Origin: Chloroflexota bacterium
GTDB lineage: Bacteria; Chloroflexota; Ktedonobacteria; Ktedonobacterales; Ktedonobacteraceae
NCBI GenBank assembly: GCA_902812455.1
Contig: CADDZH010000012.1
Span: 1 to 64,000, forward strand
Reading direction: 5' to 3'
Length of the DNA stretch: 64,000 nt
The position numbers and the translations under genes were made by a program. Below are positions 7,793 through 15,850 of this stretch, piece after piece. Position 1 is the first letter of the stretch; every line of letters begins with the position of its first letter. The notes under the pieces are model-generated. The model worked only from the letters and a program-made list of their open reading frames with translations. It was not told the origin of the DNA and did not search any database.

Positions 7793-8761
7793 TTACGGTG
7801 TTGGCCACTTGAAACCGCGTTGTGATGGCCTGGGCACGCTGGATTGTGTTCTTGCCGTTGCTTTCTGCTTTGTACCAGCTTTTTTCCGGTCTTTAGCAGC
7901 GCTGGCCGCTTGAGTGCGTGACTTCCCCTCAGCTTTTGCCGGCGCCTGTTCGCTCGTTGCCTTTCTTTGAGCTTTTCCGGCCTGGCGATCGACTAGCCCT
8001 TGAGAGGGTCTAGGGTTGTTGCGAGGCCTTTCTGACCGGGGAGTACGCTGGAGCGTTGAGCCTATCTCTTCAGCTTCTTCGTCATACGGCTCGGAAGAAT
8101 CATACCATTCATAGTCCCCTTCAAATTGCTGGCGGTGTGGGGCTTGCCTGTACCTGTTTGCCTGCTCTCGTGGCCTGCTTCCTCTCCCGCGCCCTCGTTC
8201 CTCGTAGCGAGGGGAGCGAGCACCACGATCAAAACCGCGAGCTTGCCTGCCGCGTCGTTCTGAGTCGTTTCTTTGATGCTCGCGGTATCTGTCACCTGTC
8301 TGGTAGCGAGACCTGCGTTCAGGTGAGCGCGAAGCCTCGTGGAAGTCTGGATGATCTTCATACCTGTGTGCTTCGCCTGCATAGCTGGAATGCGAACGAT
8401 TGCCCCGGTGGTCAGGTGTGCGCCTGCCGTCATTAAAAGAGCCACTATTCCGGCCATAGCGTGGAGCAGGTTCGCTGCCCTGATAGTTCCTGCGCTGGCC
8501 TCCTGAAGTCTTGCGGTTGTTCTCAGCAGGAGATGGTCTCGCTTGCCGGTTATGCTGTGCTGGCCTGTTCCTGGGGCGTGGCCGGTAGTCTGCATGATTC
8601 GCGGGCGCTCCAGCTTCCCATGCGCGATCTATTGATTCTCGGTTGGGGCGACGACGAGCCGAGCGCGGGGAGCGCTCCTCTCCTCGCCTGCTGGATGCCT
8701 GGTAACGAGAGGATGGGCGCGCGTTATCTCTTCGTTGTCTGTTAGTATAATCTCTGGTCAT
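7793..8761 (-). CDS. Arg/Gly/Ser-rich disordered protein, function unknown
   Basis: About 322 residues from the ATG at 8761 (AAAGGA upstream; a GTG four codons earlier is possible). Almost the whole protein is low complexity: dense Arg, Ser, Gly, Gln and Asp with RGRGSR, RRGRQARG and many Tyr-Arg pairs, then an Ala/Lys-rich C-terminal third. No hydrophobic core or enzyme motif. This is the composition of RGG-type RNA-binding disordered proteins, which is inference only. It is a real gene by length, codon continuity and ribosome site. It precedes the polyprenyl synthase gene on the same strand by about 100 bases. Confidence 0.65.
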   Translation of the reverse strand: MTRDYTNRQRRDNARPSSRYQASSRRGEERSPRSARRRPNRESIDRAWEAGAPANHADYRPRPRNRPAQHNRQARPSPAENNRKTSGGQRRNYQGSEPAPRYGRNSGSFNDGRRTPDHRGNRSHSSYAGEAHRYEDHPDFHEASRSPERRSRYQTGDRYREHQRNDSERRGRQARGFDRGARSPRYEERGRGRGSRPREQANRYRQAPHRQQFEGDYEWYDSSEPYDEEAEEIGSTLQRTPRSERPRNNPRPSQGLVDRQAGKAQRKATSEQAPAKAEGKSRTQAASAAKDRKKAGTKQKATARTQSSVPRPSQRGFKWPTP

Positions 8762-8992
8762 AGTTCCTTTCACGGGTTATCCCGTTGGAGTGTGATGTAT
8801 ATTAAGCAGTGGACTGATCGGCCAGAGGCCGATCATAGGTTTCGCTGGTTGCTCCGCACCAACTTCAGTGATCGCGATGCTCTCTATTCTGGACGGAATG
8901 GCTTATTTCAAAGGGGACACGTCACCCTCATAGTATATCACAATCGACTTGAGAAGGGGATAAAAAGCAAGCTGGCAAGACTTTTGGCTTCC

Positions 8993-9865
8993 TCATTTAT
9001 CGCAGAAGCGATAGCCGATCATCTTGTAGACGAGTTTGGCTGCCAGGAAATCGGCGTGCGTGTGCCCTTGCATGGGGCACAGTTCAACCACGTCCATGCC
9101 AACAATCGTCGTGCGGCGACAAATTTCGCGAAACAGATCAAGCAGCTCGTACCAGTGCAGCCCGCCCGGCTCAGGTGTGCCTACGGCTGGCATTTCGCTC
9201 GGGTCGAGGGCGTCAAGATCGATAGTGACGTACGTATGCTTTCCCAGGCGTTCCCAGGGAATACGCGCGTTTCCTCTGGCAAGTTGATAGGCCCATACAA
9301 TGGCGACATCCGGCTTTGTCTTCATAAATGCAGCTTCTTCCTGGCTAAAGCTGCGAACGCCGATCTCCAGTAGGGGAATACCCATATCTACAACACGTCG
9401 CTCGATGCAGGCGTGCGAAAGGGATGTACCCTCGTATTCGTTGCGTAAGTCACCGTGAGCGTCAATATGTACAACGGTTAGATCCGGGAAATAGTCTCGC
9501 GTAGCTGCAATAGTAGCAGCGGAAAGGGAATGCTCACCGCCAAGCGTAAAGGGGAGTTGGCTGCGTTGGAGCGCTTCGCGAGCGGCGTCTCCTGTAACTT
9601 TAAGTGCGGTTGCGTGATCCATATGCTGGTAGTTTAAGAGAGGGCGGGTATAGATACCAATATCGATAGGGCAGCAATCTAATTCCTCGTCGTAGAGTTC
9701 CATCTGGCTGGAAGCGTTCAGAATCGCCTGTGGCCCGCGTTCAGTGCCTTCCATATAGCAAACGCTATACTCCATTGGAGCCGGGATAATCGTCACGCGA
9801 GCTGTCTCTGGATCGCAATATCCTGCCTCTGGCGCACCAAACTGGGTCACAAGCGCTTCTGTCAT
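8993..9865 (-). CDS. speB: Agmatinase (ureohydrolase family)
   Basis: 290-residue binuclear manganese ureohydrolase; hydrolyses agmatine to putrescine and urea. The metal ligands are all visible: His in GGEHSLS, the HIDAHGD cluster, and TIDLDALDP. Length and C-terminal segment (VGMDVVELCP) fit agmatinase better than arginase or formimidoylglutamase, though paralogues with other guanidino substrates exist. It lies 16 bases downstream of the SpeD-like gene and is plausibly co-transcribed with it, placing putrescine formation in this cluster. Confidence 0.88.
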   Translation of the reverse strand: MTEALVTQFGAPEAGYCDPETARVTIIPAPMEYSVCYMEGTERGPQAILNASSQMELYDEELDCCPIDIGIYTRPLLNYQHMDHATALKVTGDAAREALQRSQLPFTLGGEHSLSAATIAATRDYFPDLTVVHIDAHGDLRNEYEGTSLSHACIERRVVDMGIPLLEIGVRSFSQEEAAFMKTKPDVAIVWAYQLARGNARIPWERLGKHTYVTIDLDALDPSEMPAVGTPEPGGLHWYELLDLFREICRRTTIVGMDVVELCPMQGHTHADFLAAKLVYKMIGYRFCDK

Positions 9866-9881
9866 ACAGGCAATCTCCTTT

Positions 9882-10313
9882 TTATCGCACCGCCATTTTC
9901 TCGCGCCGGGCAGCTAGCGCAGCCTCTAAGCGCGCTGGATCGGGCGTTTCTGGGCGCTGGGAACGTGTCCCACGTACTACAAAATGAGCCTCTACATCGT
10001 CTGTCTGGAACATTTCTTTGGCGAAAGCGATGGCATCTTCCTGGCTAAACTCTTTGCAGGAACAGATGTCAATATCGACTTCGCCATATTCAGGCCACGC
10101 ATGTAAACTGATATGGCTCTGGGCAATCACAACGAAGCCAGACATACCAGCATCCAGGGGATTAGATGTCTCAATGTCATAGAGGTGAACCGGACTTACT
10201 TTTTCCATGCCCACGCGAGCAGGATATTCATCCAGCGTGCGGCGTATGAGGGGCTCATCGGTGAGCAATTCGCGCTTGCATCCGTAAAGCTCCAACATCA
10301 AGTGGACAAGCAT
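9882..10313 (-). CDS. SpeD-family pyruvoyl-dependent decarboxylase (AdoMet or arginine decarboxylase)
   Basis: 143 residues from the ATG at 10313; CAGGAGGT is correctly spaced from this ATG and too close to the one at 10319. The class 1b SpeD fold is clear: HLMLELYGC at the N-terminus, pyruvoyl-forming Ser66 in AQSHISLH, His71 and a Cys at 86 at the distances (5 and 20) seen in Thermotoga SpeD, and WPEYG. Deviations: the residue before the cleaved Ser is Gln, not Glu, and the loop that normally carries the AdoMet-stacking Phe is different and longer. Since SpeD homologues acting on arginine or ornithine are known, the adjacent agmatinase makes arginine decarboxylase a serious alternative to AdoMet decarboxylase. 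Confidence 0.8.
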   Translation of the reverse strand: MLVHLMLELYGCKRELLTDEPLIRRTLDEYPARVGMEKVSPVHLYDIETSNPLDAGMSGFVVIAQSHISLHAWPEYGEVDIDICSCKEFSQEDAIAFAKEMFQTDDVEAHFVVRGTRSQRPETPDPARLEAALAARREKMAVR

Positions 10314-10341
10314 CAACATACCTCCTGTAAATCTAAACTGT

Positions 10342-10360
10342 GGCATCCACAAGGAGGGCC
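10342..10360. repeat. REP core of family B (degenerate)
   Basis: GGCATCCACAAGGAGGGCC, an imperfect copy of the family B core, just upstream of the SpeD-like gene; it encodes part of the spurious N-terminal extension of that frame. Confidence 0.5.
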
Positions 10361-10469
10361 ACTCCATTTTCTGGGTCTCGCTATCCCAGTCCGTGCGTGG
10401 TGTTTTTTGGCACCGTTTGATATTATATATTAGATTGTCAAGCTAATACAGAGGTAGCGCCGGCGTGAT

Positions 10470-10553
10470 TGTACCTAATAGCCAGGGCAAATTGTATCTA
10501 ATGGCCAGGATTTTTCCATCTAATGGCTAGCGGGCTGTTCTATCTAATGGAAA
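10470..10553. repeat. Four degenerate direct repeats, about 23-bp period
   Basis: CTAATA/CTAATGG occurs at 10475, 10498, 10520 and 10544, each inside a similar context (TATCTAATGGC). The spacing of 22-24 bases is about two helical turns. It lies between the DHS-like gene and the SpeD-like gene. It could be an operator array or a decayed satellite. Confidence 0.6.
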
Positions 10554-10581
10554 AGCTGCTGAGGATTAGATCGAAGAAGCA

Positions 10582-11709
10582 TCAGGCTCGCCCCTTTTTT
10601 CCGACCTCGTAGGCCTCCTTCAGCTCTTTTAACAGCGCTTCGCGCCTGGCAAACAGTTCCTTGCGAGGACGGGGCTGGGCCTTGCTCACGGCATATGCTG
10701 TGAGCAGCGGCAAGGCAATTGTTGAATCTCCGTAAATGACGACTGTACTTTTTAGTTGCTCCGGCTTGATCTTGCCCCATGAAACGGCCTCGGATGGCGT
10801 TGCGCCGGAAAGCCCACCCCAGTGTGGAGCATCTGCAGTTACCTGGATGAAGTAATCGTGCCCGCCCTTGTGGATGCCCAGAACCTCCCACAATTGTGGC
10901 TGCGTCTGCAAGTAGAAATTCTTCGGGCTGCCGCCGCCAAGAATGATTACCCCATTTCTGGTCGCGTGGAGGACGATGGCTGTGGTTTCATTCACATCGG
11001 CCAGCGGATCAAGGGTTAGCGCATTTCCATCTAATGCGTAACGAGCAACATTCATGCCAATCGAGGAATCACCTGGTGACGAGGTGTAGATCGGCACATT
11101 CCATCTGGCTGCCTGGGCCAGTACAGAGTATTCAGGGTTCACCCCGGCTTTGAGCAGTTGCGTGCCCAGGTGATAGTGCAGCTCTGAGGTTGAGATCGGC
11201 CGGTTGGGCAAGCTGGCCAGGCATTCGCGCACAAAAGCGTCGGTGTCGAGCAAGACCTGGTCAGCAAAGAGGATATCGTATATGCGAATGACGCCCTCTT
11301 CCTGGAGTTTCGTATCGTCTAGCCGGAAATCTCCACGATGCAGCGTCATGGCCAGCGCGTGATGCATATCGTGATAGAGGTTCGCTCCGGTGCTGATAAT
11401 GAAATCCACAAAGCCGTATTCCATCAGCGTGATCAGGCAGCCACCCAGGCCGGCAGGCGTCAGCGCTCCCGCCATCGTCAGGCCGATAGTGACATCGTTT
11501 TCGGGCTTCAGCATCTCTTCCACATAAAGGCGGGCCGCCTCGTTCAACCTCGCGGCGTTATAGGCCTGGAATTGCTGATCAATCAGCTCTGCTACCGTCA
11601 TATTGGGATGAACGCGCCGTGGTACGATTTGCGGCCCGCTCAAGTAATCGCTCTGGGTAGGCTCGTAATTATCTTCTGTATCATGATATTCATGGTGTTC
11701 GTGGTGCAT
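10582..11709 (-). CDS. Deoxyhypusine synthase-like protein (probable homospermidine synthase type)
   Basis: 375 residues. The deoxyhypusine synthase family transfers an aminobutyl group from spermidine or putrescine using NAD and a catalytic lysine; bacterial members are thought to make homospermidine or other polyamines because bacteria lack eIF5A. The catalytic motif AVSWGKI places Lys313 exactly, and GGLSGATPSE precedes it; NAD-site segments TMAGALTPAGLGG and IISTGANLYHD are present. The N-terminus is His-rich (MHHEHHEYHD), unlike the family core. It leads a polyamine cluster with SpeD-like and agmatinase genes on the same strand. Substrate not determinable from sequence. Confidence 0.85.
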   Translation of the reverse strand: MHHEHHEYHDTEDNYEPTQSDYLSGPQIVPRRVHPNMTVAELIDQQFQAYNAARLNEAARLYVEEMLKPENDVTIGLTMAGALTPAGLGGCLITLMEYGFVDFIISTGANLYHDMHHALAMTLHRGDFRLDDTKLQEEGVIRIYDILFADQVLLDTDAFVRECLASLPNRPISTSELHYHLGTQLLKAGVNPEYSVLAQAARWNVPIYTSSPGDSSIGMNVARYALDGNALTLDPLADVNETTAIVLHATRNGVIILGGGSPKNFYLQTQPQLWEVLGIHKGGHDYFIQVTADAPHWGGLSGATPSEAVSWGKIKPEQLKSTVVIYGDSTIALPLLTAYAVSKAQPRPRKELFARREALLKELKEAYEVGKKGRA

Positions 11710-11963
11710 GAATGGGTAATCCTTTCTAGTGATGTTGCTGATCAGTATATTCCAACGAGCGTACTTATATCAAGATGCGTGCCTCTGCCTCAACAAGCAC
11801 GGTTCATTTATTCATAGTTGTAAATATTTACCGTAATATCTTTTTCGCAATCATTTCTTAACCGCATCTTTACCGCAAACACATTTGCTATTGCTAAGCT
11901 TACAGTGGTCATCTTTTCTCGCTTCTCATGCTTGTATCATATCAATATGTTCTAATGGGAGGA

Positions 11964-13286
11964 ATGTCCTTGTCTAGCTCTTTTTCTTTTCGCAAGGCAA
12001 TGCTCTTCGCCGGGCCTGTCGTGGCCTTATTTCTGATGCTGGCGGGCTTGCTTGCTTTTCATCTTTATGGCAGCACATTTGCTGCTTCGTCTCATACCCT
12101 GTATGTGGGGCATACACCTGGTTCGAACACCGGTTGCGCGTCCCCAGGCTATACCTCTGTGCAGGCAGCGGTTGATGCCGCTCACAATGGCGATACCGTC
12201 TATCTTTGCGGTACTACTCCTTATGCTGAGCAGGTGATTATCACCAAAGCCATCACGCTAACGGGCGATCCAGGGGCAACTATCCAGGCGCCAACTCCAT
12301 TCCCGGACAATGAGTCGCGCTTGCCGCCGCAGTTCACCAGGGATAACCTGTTCGTCCCGCAGGCAATTGTTGTTGTATGGGGTAAAGGCTCAGATGCCAA
12401 TATCGCCGGCTTGATCATTAGCGGGCCGCTACCGGGTAATGGAAGCTGTGCCGAGCAGGAGTTCGGCGTGCTGGTGATCGCGAGTGGCAGAGCTACGCTC
12501 AATGGCGATCACGTCATAAACATCCGCGACAGCAACCCGGCTCTCTACGGCTGCCAGTTTGGTGTGGCTATCCAGATTGGTCGTCGATACTGGCCAACTG
12601 CGGACTTTAGTAACTTTGTGGTTGAAAACTTCGTTGGCCAGGCCACGATCACGAAAACCACTGTTACCGGATACCAGAAGAACGGTATTACTGTCGATGG
12701 CCCCGGTTCAAAGTCCAAAATCACAAGGAGCACGGTTGATGGCGCCGGGCGGAATAATGCTTTGGCGGATATTATTGCTCAAAATGGTATTCAGATTTCA
12801 CGTGGTGCTGTGGGGATGGTAGAGAACAACTACGTCGCGGATAACTCCTACACGGGCACCGCTCCTAACGCATCCTCTGGAGGTGTCCTCGTTTTCGGAG
12901 GCTGCGGCGATCCACTGAGCATAGGCGTAGAGGTGGAAGGAAACGTCCTGTCAAATAACGATGTGGGTATCTACCTCAACAACTATTCGGCTAATTGCAA
13001 TGCACCGGCGCCACAGAAAACCAATGATATGGCTGTCAACAATTCGATCAGTAATGACGCTGTGACCAATATGAGTGCTTTCACTGCATCGGATGGCAGT
13101 ATGTACACCGGCTACCAGGCTGGAATCGATGACATCGGCAACAAAGACCTGATCAGTCGTAATACTATCGCCGGGATTGGTTATACGCCTGCTCAGACAA
13201 CTCCGGGTGGCCCATTCGTGATACCCATCGACACAATCTCGTTCCCAACAACTCATCCGAGGGTGCGGGCAAACAGGATCATCTAG
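11964..13286 (+). CDS. Secreted right-handed parallel beta-helix protein
   Basis: About 440 residues. An N-terminal hydrophobic segment (VVALFLMLAGLLAFHLYG) acts as signal peptide or anchor, followed by a pectate-lyase-like stretch: YTSVQAAVDAAHNGDTVYLCG, then repeated short strands ending in G-N-x-I/V turns (VENNYVADN, VEGNVLSNNDVGIYLNN). No carbohydrate-lyase catalytic residues are evident, so adhesion or polysaccharide binding is as likely as lysis. Start is uncertain: GGGAGG is best spaced for the TTG at 11970, while the ATG at 11964 is very close to it. Followed by a terminator-like hairpin. Confidence 0.75.
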   Translation: MSLSSSFSFRKAMLFAGPVVALFLMLAGLLAFHLYGSTFAASSHTLYVGHTPGSNTGCASPGYTSVQAAVDAAHNGDTVYLCGTTPYAEQVIITKAITLTGDPGATIQAPTPFPDNESRLPPQFTRDNLFVPQAIVVVWGKGSDANIAGLIISGPLPGNGSCAEQEFGVLVIASGRATLNGDHVINIRDSNPALYGCQFGVAIQIGRRYWPTADFSNFVVENFVGQATITKTTVTGYQKNGITVDGPGSKSKITRSTVDGAGRNNALADIIAQNGIQISRGAVGMVENNYVADNSYTGTAPNASSGGVLVFGGCGDPLSIGVEVEGNVLSNNDVGIYLNNYSANCNAPAPQKTNDMAVNNSISNDAVTNMSAFTASDGSMYTGYQAGIDDIGNKDLISRNTIAGIGYTPAQTTPGGPFVIPIDTISFPTTHPRVRANRII

Positions 13287-13328
13287 AGTCGTTTCGGCTG
13301 GCAACTGGAAGCTGGTAGTTTCTTTGAA

Positions 13329-13358
13329 GGAGGCGTCTTACACAGGCGTCTCCTTTAA
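13329..13358 (+). terminator. Probable terminator after the beta-helix gene
   Basis: GGAGGCGTC / GGCGTCTCC hairpin with one mismatch and a wobble pair, followed by TTTAATT. Confidence 0.5.
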
Positions 13359-13480
13359 TTACCGGGCCGGCGTGAGAAAGCCCCTATCTTTGAAGCAGGG
13401 GATGAGAGCGCCGTGCCTTATTGGGGTGGGAAAGGGGCAGAACTGTTGATAATTGCTGTTACAACAACTATACTATCTAC

Positions 13481-13876
13481 ATGGACGGCACATATATTCA
13501 TGAACAGCATACAGTCCATCATATCCTCTACCATATCATCTTCTGTCCGAAGCGGCGGAAGAAAGTGCTGGTGGGAGCAGTGCATGATCGTTTGCAGGAA
13601 CTTATTCAGCGCGTGGCAGAAGAAAATGGATGGCAGATTATTGAACTGGCGATCCAGCCCGATCACGTCCATTTGTTCATCCAAACGAACCCCTATACCC
13701 TGCCAACGGATATTGTCCGGCGTATCAAAGGACGCTCGTCTCACCACTTGCGAGACGAGTTTCCCCACTTGCTCAAACTTCCGTCGTTGTGGACTCGTTC
13801 TGCATTCTACGCGACGGCTGGCTTTGTGAGTCAGGACACGATACAGCGCTACATCGAGAGGCAGAGCAAGAGCTAA
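13481..13876 (+). CDS. tnpA: IS200-type Y1 HUH transposase TnpA
   Basis: 131 residues from the ATG at 13481, normal for the family. The metal-binding HUH motif is His62-Val-His64 in QPDHVHLFIQ, and the nucleophilic Tyr is Tyr124 in IQRYIE. TnpA cuts and rejoins the single-stranded top strand of the element at hairpin ends. The TAA stop overlaps the start of tnpB (TAATG), implying translational coupling. Nothing suggests inactivation. Confidence 0.92.
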   Translation: MDGTYIHEQHTVHHILYHIIFCPKRRKKVLVGAVHDRLQELIQRVAEENGWQIIELAIQPDHVHLFIQTNPYTLPTDIVRRIKGRSSHHLRDEFPHLLKLPSLWTRSAFYATAGFVSQDTIQRYIERQSKS

Positions 13877-15099
13877 TGGTGATCTACGAGTACAAGTTGC
13901 ATGGCAGCAAGGCACAATACGCCGCGATCGATGAGGCGATACGCATTGTGCAATTCGTGCGCAACAAAGCCTTGCGTCTGTGGATGGATACTCGTGGAAC
14001 GAACCGCAACGATCAGCAGTGCTATTGTGCTGTCCTGGCAAAAGAGTTCCCCTTTGTGGCCTCGCTCAATTCCCAGGCACGACAAGCCGCCGCAGATCGC
14101 GCATGGCAGGCCATTGCTCGCTTCTACGACAACTGCAAGACCCACAAACCAGGCAAGAAGGGCTATCCCCGCTTTCAACACGATAACCGCTCTGTGGAAT
14201 ACAAGCAAACGGGTTGGAAGTTGGAGCCGGATGGCAAGCATCTCACCTTCACGGATGGCTGTGGGATAGGCAGACTTCGGCTCGTCGGCAATAAAGGCCA
14301 GCAGATTGAAACATTCCCCACGAAGCAAATTAAACGAGTACGGATTGTCAGGCGAGCCGATGGCTACTACGTCCAGTTTGGAGTGAAGTCTGATCGCACG
14401 ATTGAGCACATCCCTACCGGCAAACAGGCCGGGATTGATATGGGGCTGAAGGAATTTCTGACGGATAGCGCTGGGAACACCGTAGCCAATCCGCGCCACT
14501 TGCAGAAAGCTGAAAAGCGGCTCAAGCGGTTGCATCGGCAGCTTTCTCGCAAACAGAAGCATTCTCAGAACAGAAAGAAGGCCAGAAAAGCACTGGCAAA
14601 GGCGTATCTCAAGGTACAGAGGCAGCGTGAAGACTTTGCTCGTAAGACGGCAAGCACGCTCATCACCTCTCACGATCTGATTGCCTATGAACACCTTCAG
14701 ATACGCAACCTCGTGAAAAACCGGCATCTGGCAAAGTCAATGAGTGACGCCGCGTGGGGGCGGTTCCTCGCGTGGCTCACCTACTACGGTGTCATGCATA
14801 ATATTCCGGTGATCGCTGTAGAGCCAGCCTTCACGAGTCAGGACTGTAGCGCCTGTGGTGCGCGCGTCAAGAAAAGCCTCTCAGTACGGACACACATATG
14901 TCCGGGCTGTGGTGTGGTGCTTGATCGTGACCACAATGCGGCGCTCAACATTCTCGCAAGGGCGTTAGACCGTACCGGTGGGCAATCGGAAATGGGCGAG
15001 CAATCGCAAAACGCCTGGGGAGAGCTGCCCGCTACTCTGCTCTCAGCAGTGGGAACAGAGCAAGGCGGCTCGTGGAACCAGGAACCCCCGTGCCTTTAG
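13876..15099 (+). CDS. tnpB: TnpB, RNA-guided nuclease of the IS605 element
   Basis: 407 residues from the overlapping ATG. The RuvC-like active site is complete: Asp188 (GIDMG), Glu272 (YEHLQI) and Asp352 (RDHNAA). A zinc ribbon is formed by Cys324/Cys327 and Cys342/Cys345. TnpB proteins use an RNA made from the right end of the element to cut the empty donor site and so favour retention of the IS. The overlap with the 3' hairpin region fits an omegaRNA that runs through the right end into flanking DNA at 15114 onward. Probably active. Confidence 0.92.
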   Translation: MVIYEYKLHGSKAQYAAIDEAIRIVQFVRNKALRLWMDTRGTNRNDQQCYCAVLAKEFPFVASLNSQARQAAADRAWQAIARFYDNCKTHKPGKKGYPRFQHDNRSVEYKQTGWKLEPDGKHLTFTDGCGIGRLRLVGNKGQQIETFPTKQIKRVRIVRRADGYYVQFGVKSDRTIEHIPTGKQAGIDMGLKEFLTDSAGNTVANPRHLQKAEKRLKRLHRQLSRKQKHSQNRKKARKALAKAYLKVQRQREDFARKTASTLITSHDLIAYEHLQIRNLVKNRHLAKSMSDAAWGRFLAWLTYYGVMHNIPVIAVEPAFTSQDCSACGARVKKSLSVRTHICPGCGVVLDRDHNAALNILARALDRTGGQSEMGEQSQNAWGELPATLLSAVGTEQGGSWNQEPPCL

Positions 15100-15133
15100 G
15101 CCGGGGAGTGTCAGGCTTGCATGGTCTGATCTG
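15075..15133 (+). ncRNA. Putative omegaRNA 3' end and guide
   Basis: The right-end hairpin CCCCGTGCCTTTAGGCCGGGG (about 15085-15105) matches the place where TnpB guide RNAs end their scaffold. By family rule the guide would be the roughly 20 bases after the right end, near 15114-15133. The 5' extent cannot be seen from sequence. Confidence 0.4.
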
Positions 15134-15608
15134 CCAGCCATGCACGAATCTGCTCCGAGTGTTCGCGGTAATGATTGTAGGAATTGTCGGCGATGAAGGC
15201 GAGGATACTTTCGCCTTCTGTCCAGGGGAAACGCTGCGGATCGTTCAAATCTTCGTCTGAAAGACGTTCTACCAGCGCCAGGAATTGCTCATAGCTTTTG
15301 CGCGATTCTGTTTGCACATCCTCGAGAGAGCGATCCTTATTTTCCTGAAATGTTTCTTCATTCAGCCGGTCGGTGTCTTGCCATGTGTAACCTGCTTCCG
15401 GCCAGATAGGCGTTCCGCCGCGCAGGCCGGTCTCGATTCCATCAAGACAGCGCTTCTCCCATGCTGCGATATGTGCCAGCACATCCTTTACTGACCATCC
15501 TCCGGCCAGGCCTGGCTGGCATAATTGGGCATCGCTGAGTGGCGCAATTAGCGAATCCAGGTGGTTGCGCTCGCTTGTGATTGCTTCGAGAACCTGAGCC
15601 TTTTCCAT
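15111..15608 (-). CDS. DinB-superfamily protein, ClbS/DfsB type
   Basis: 165 residues from the ATG at 15608, preceded by GGAGGG. Four-helix bundle protein of the DinB-like group: WSVKDVLAHIAAWEKR is the typical first metal-site helix, followed by the conserved TDRLNEETFQENKDRS and a C-terminal NHYREHSEQIRAWL helix carrying further His residues. Members include the colibactin resistance protein ClbS and thiol-dependent transferases; the substrate here is unknown. Its TGA stop lies exactly at the right end of the IS element, so the very end of the gene may have been rewritten by the insertion, but the length is normal. Confidence 0.8.
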   Translation of the reverse strand: MEKAQVLEAITSERNHLDSLIAPLSDAQLCQPGLAGGWSVKDVLAHIAAWEKRCLDGIETGLRGGTPIWPEAGYTWQDTDRLNEETFQENKDRSLEDVQTESRKSYEQFLALVERLSDEDLNDPQRFPWTEGESILAFIADNSYNHYREHSEQIRAWLADQTMQA

Positions 15609-15712
15609 TGAATTTTTGCCCTCCGATTTTCTAATGATGATCGAGAAGCTGACCTCATGGAGGCCACTACGATTCTGTTGGCGAATAATATTCGGAATGG
15701 CATGGCCTTCCA

Positions 15713-15733
15713 GGGCAACCGCAAGGGTTGCCC
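15713..15733. repeat. Short REP-like hairpin
   Basis: GGGCAACC-GCAAG-GGTTGCCC, a perfect 8-bp stem followed by CCTAC. This type of GTAGGGGCAACCC palindrome is common between genes in such genomes. It lies between uvrB and the DfsB-like gene and could also act as a weak transcription stop. Confidence 0.6.
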
Positions 15734-15850
15734 CTACCATACTACGTTCCGGCCCGCGCAGCCGTATCTTGTAGTGGCAGAGCTTGCCTCTGCCATCGTC
15801 CCCATCCCTGCCATAGCCACAAATCCTGCCCTGGTTCTGGCGCCGATTCG

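Larger units (their letters stand above)
13370..15113 (+). mobile_element. IS200/IS605-family insertion sequence with tnpA and tnpB
   Basis: About 1.74 kb. The left end carries a hairpin (CCCCT ... AGGGG, 13380-13402); the right end carries another (CCCCG ... CGGGG around 15085-15105). There are no terminal inverted repeats, as expected for this family. tnpA and tnpB overlap in the same direction and both look intact. Exact ends are estimated from the hairpins. The right end abuts the stop codon of the minus-strand DfsB-like gene. Confidence 0.75.

Noticed and set aside
10470..10553. CRISPR array
   Set aside because: Repeat units are short and degenerate with a 23-base period, and there are no spacers or cas genes.
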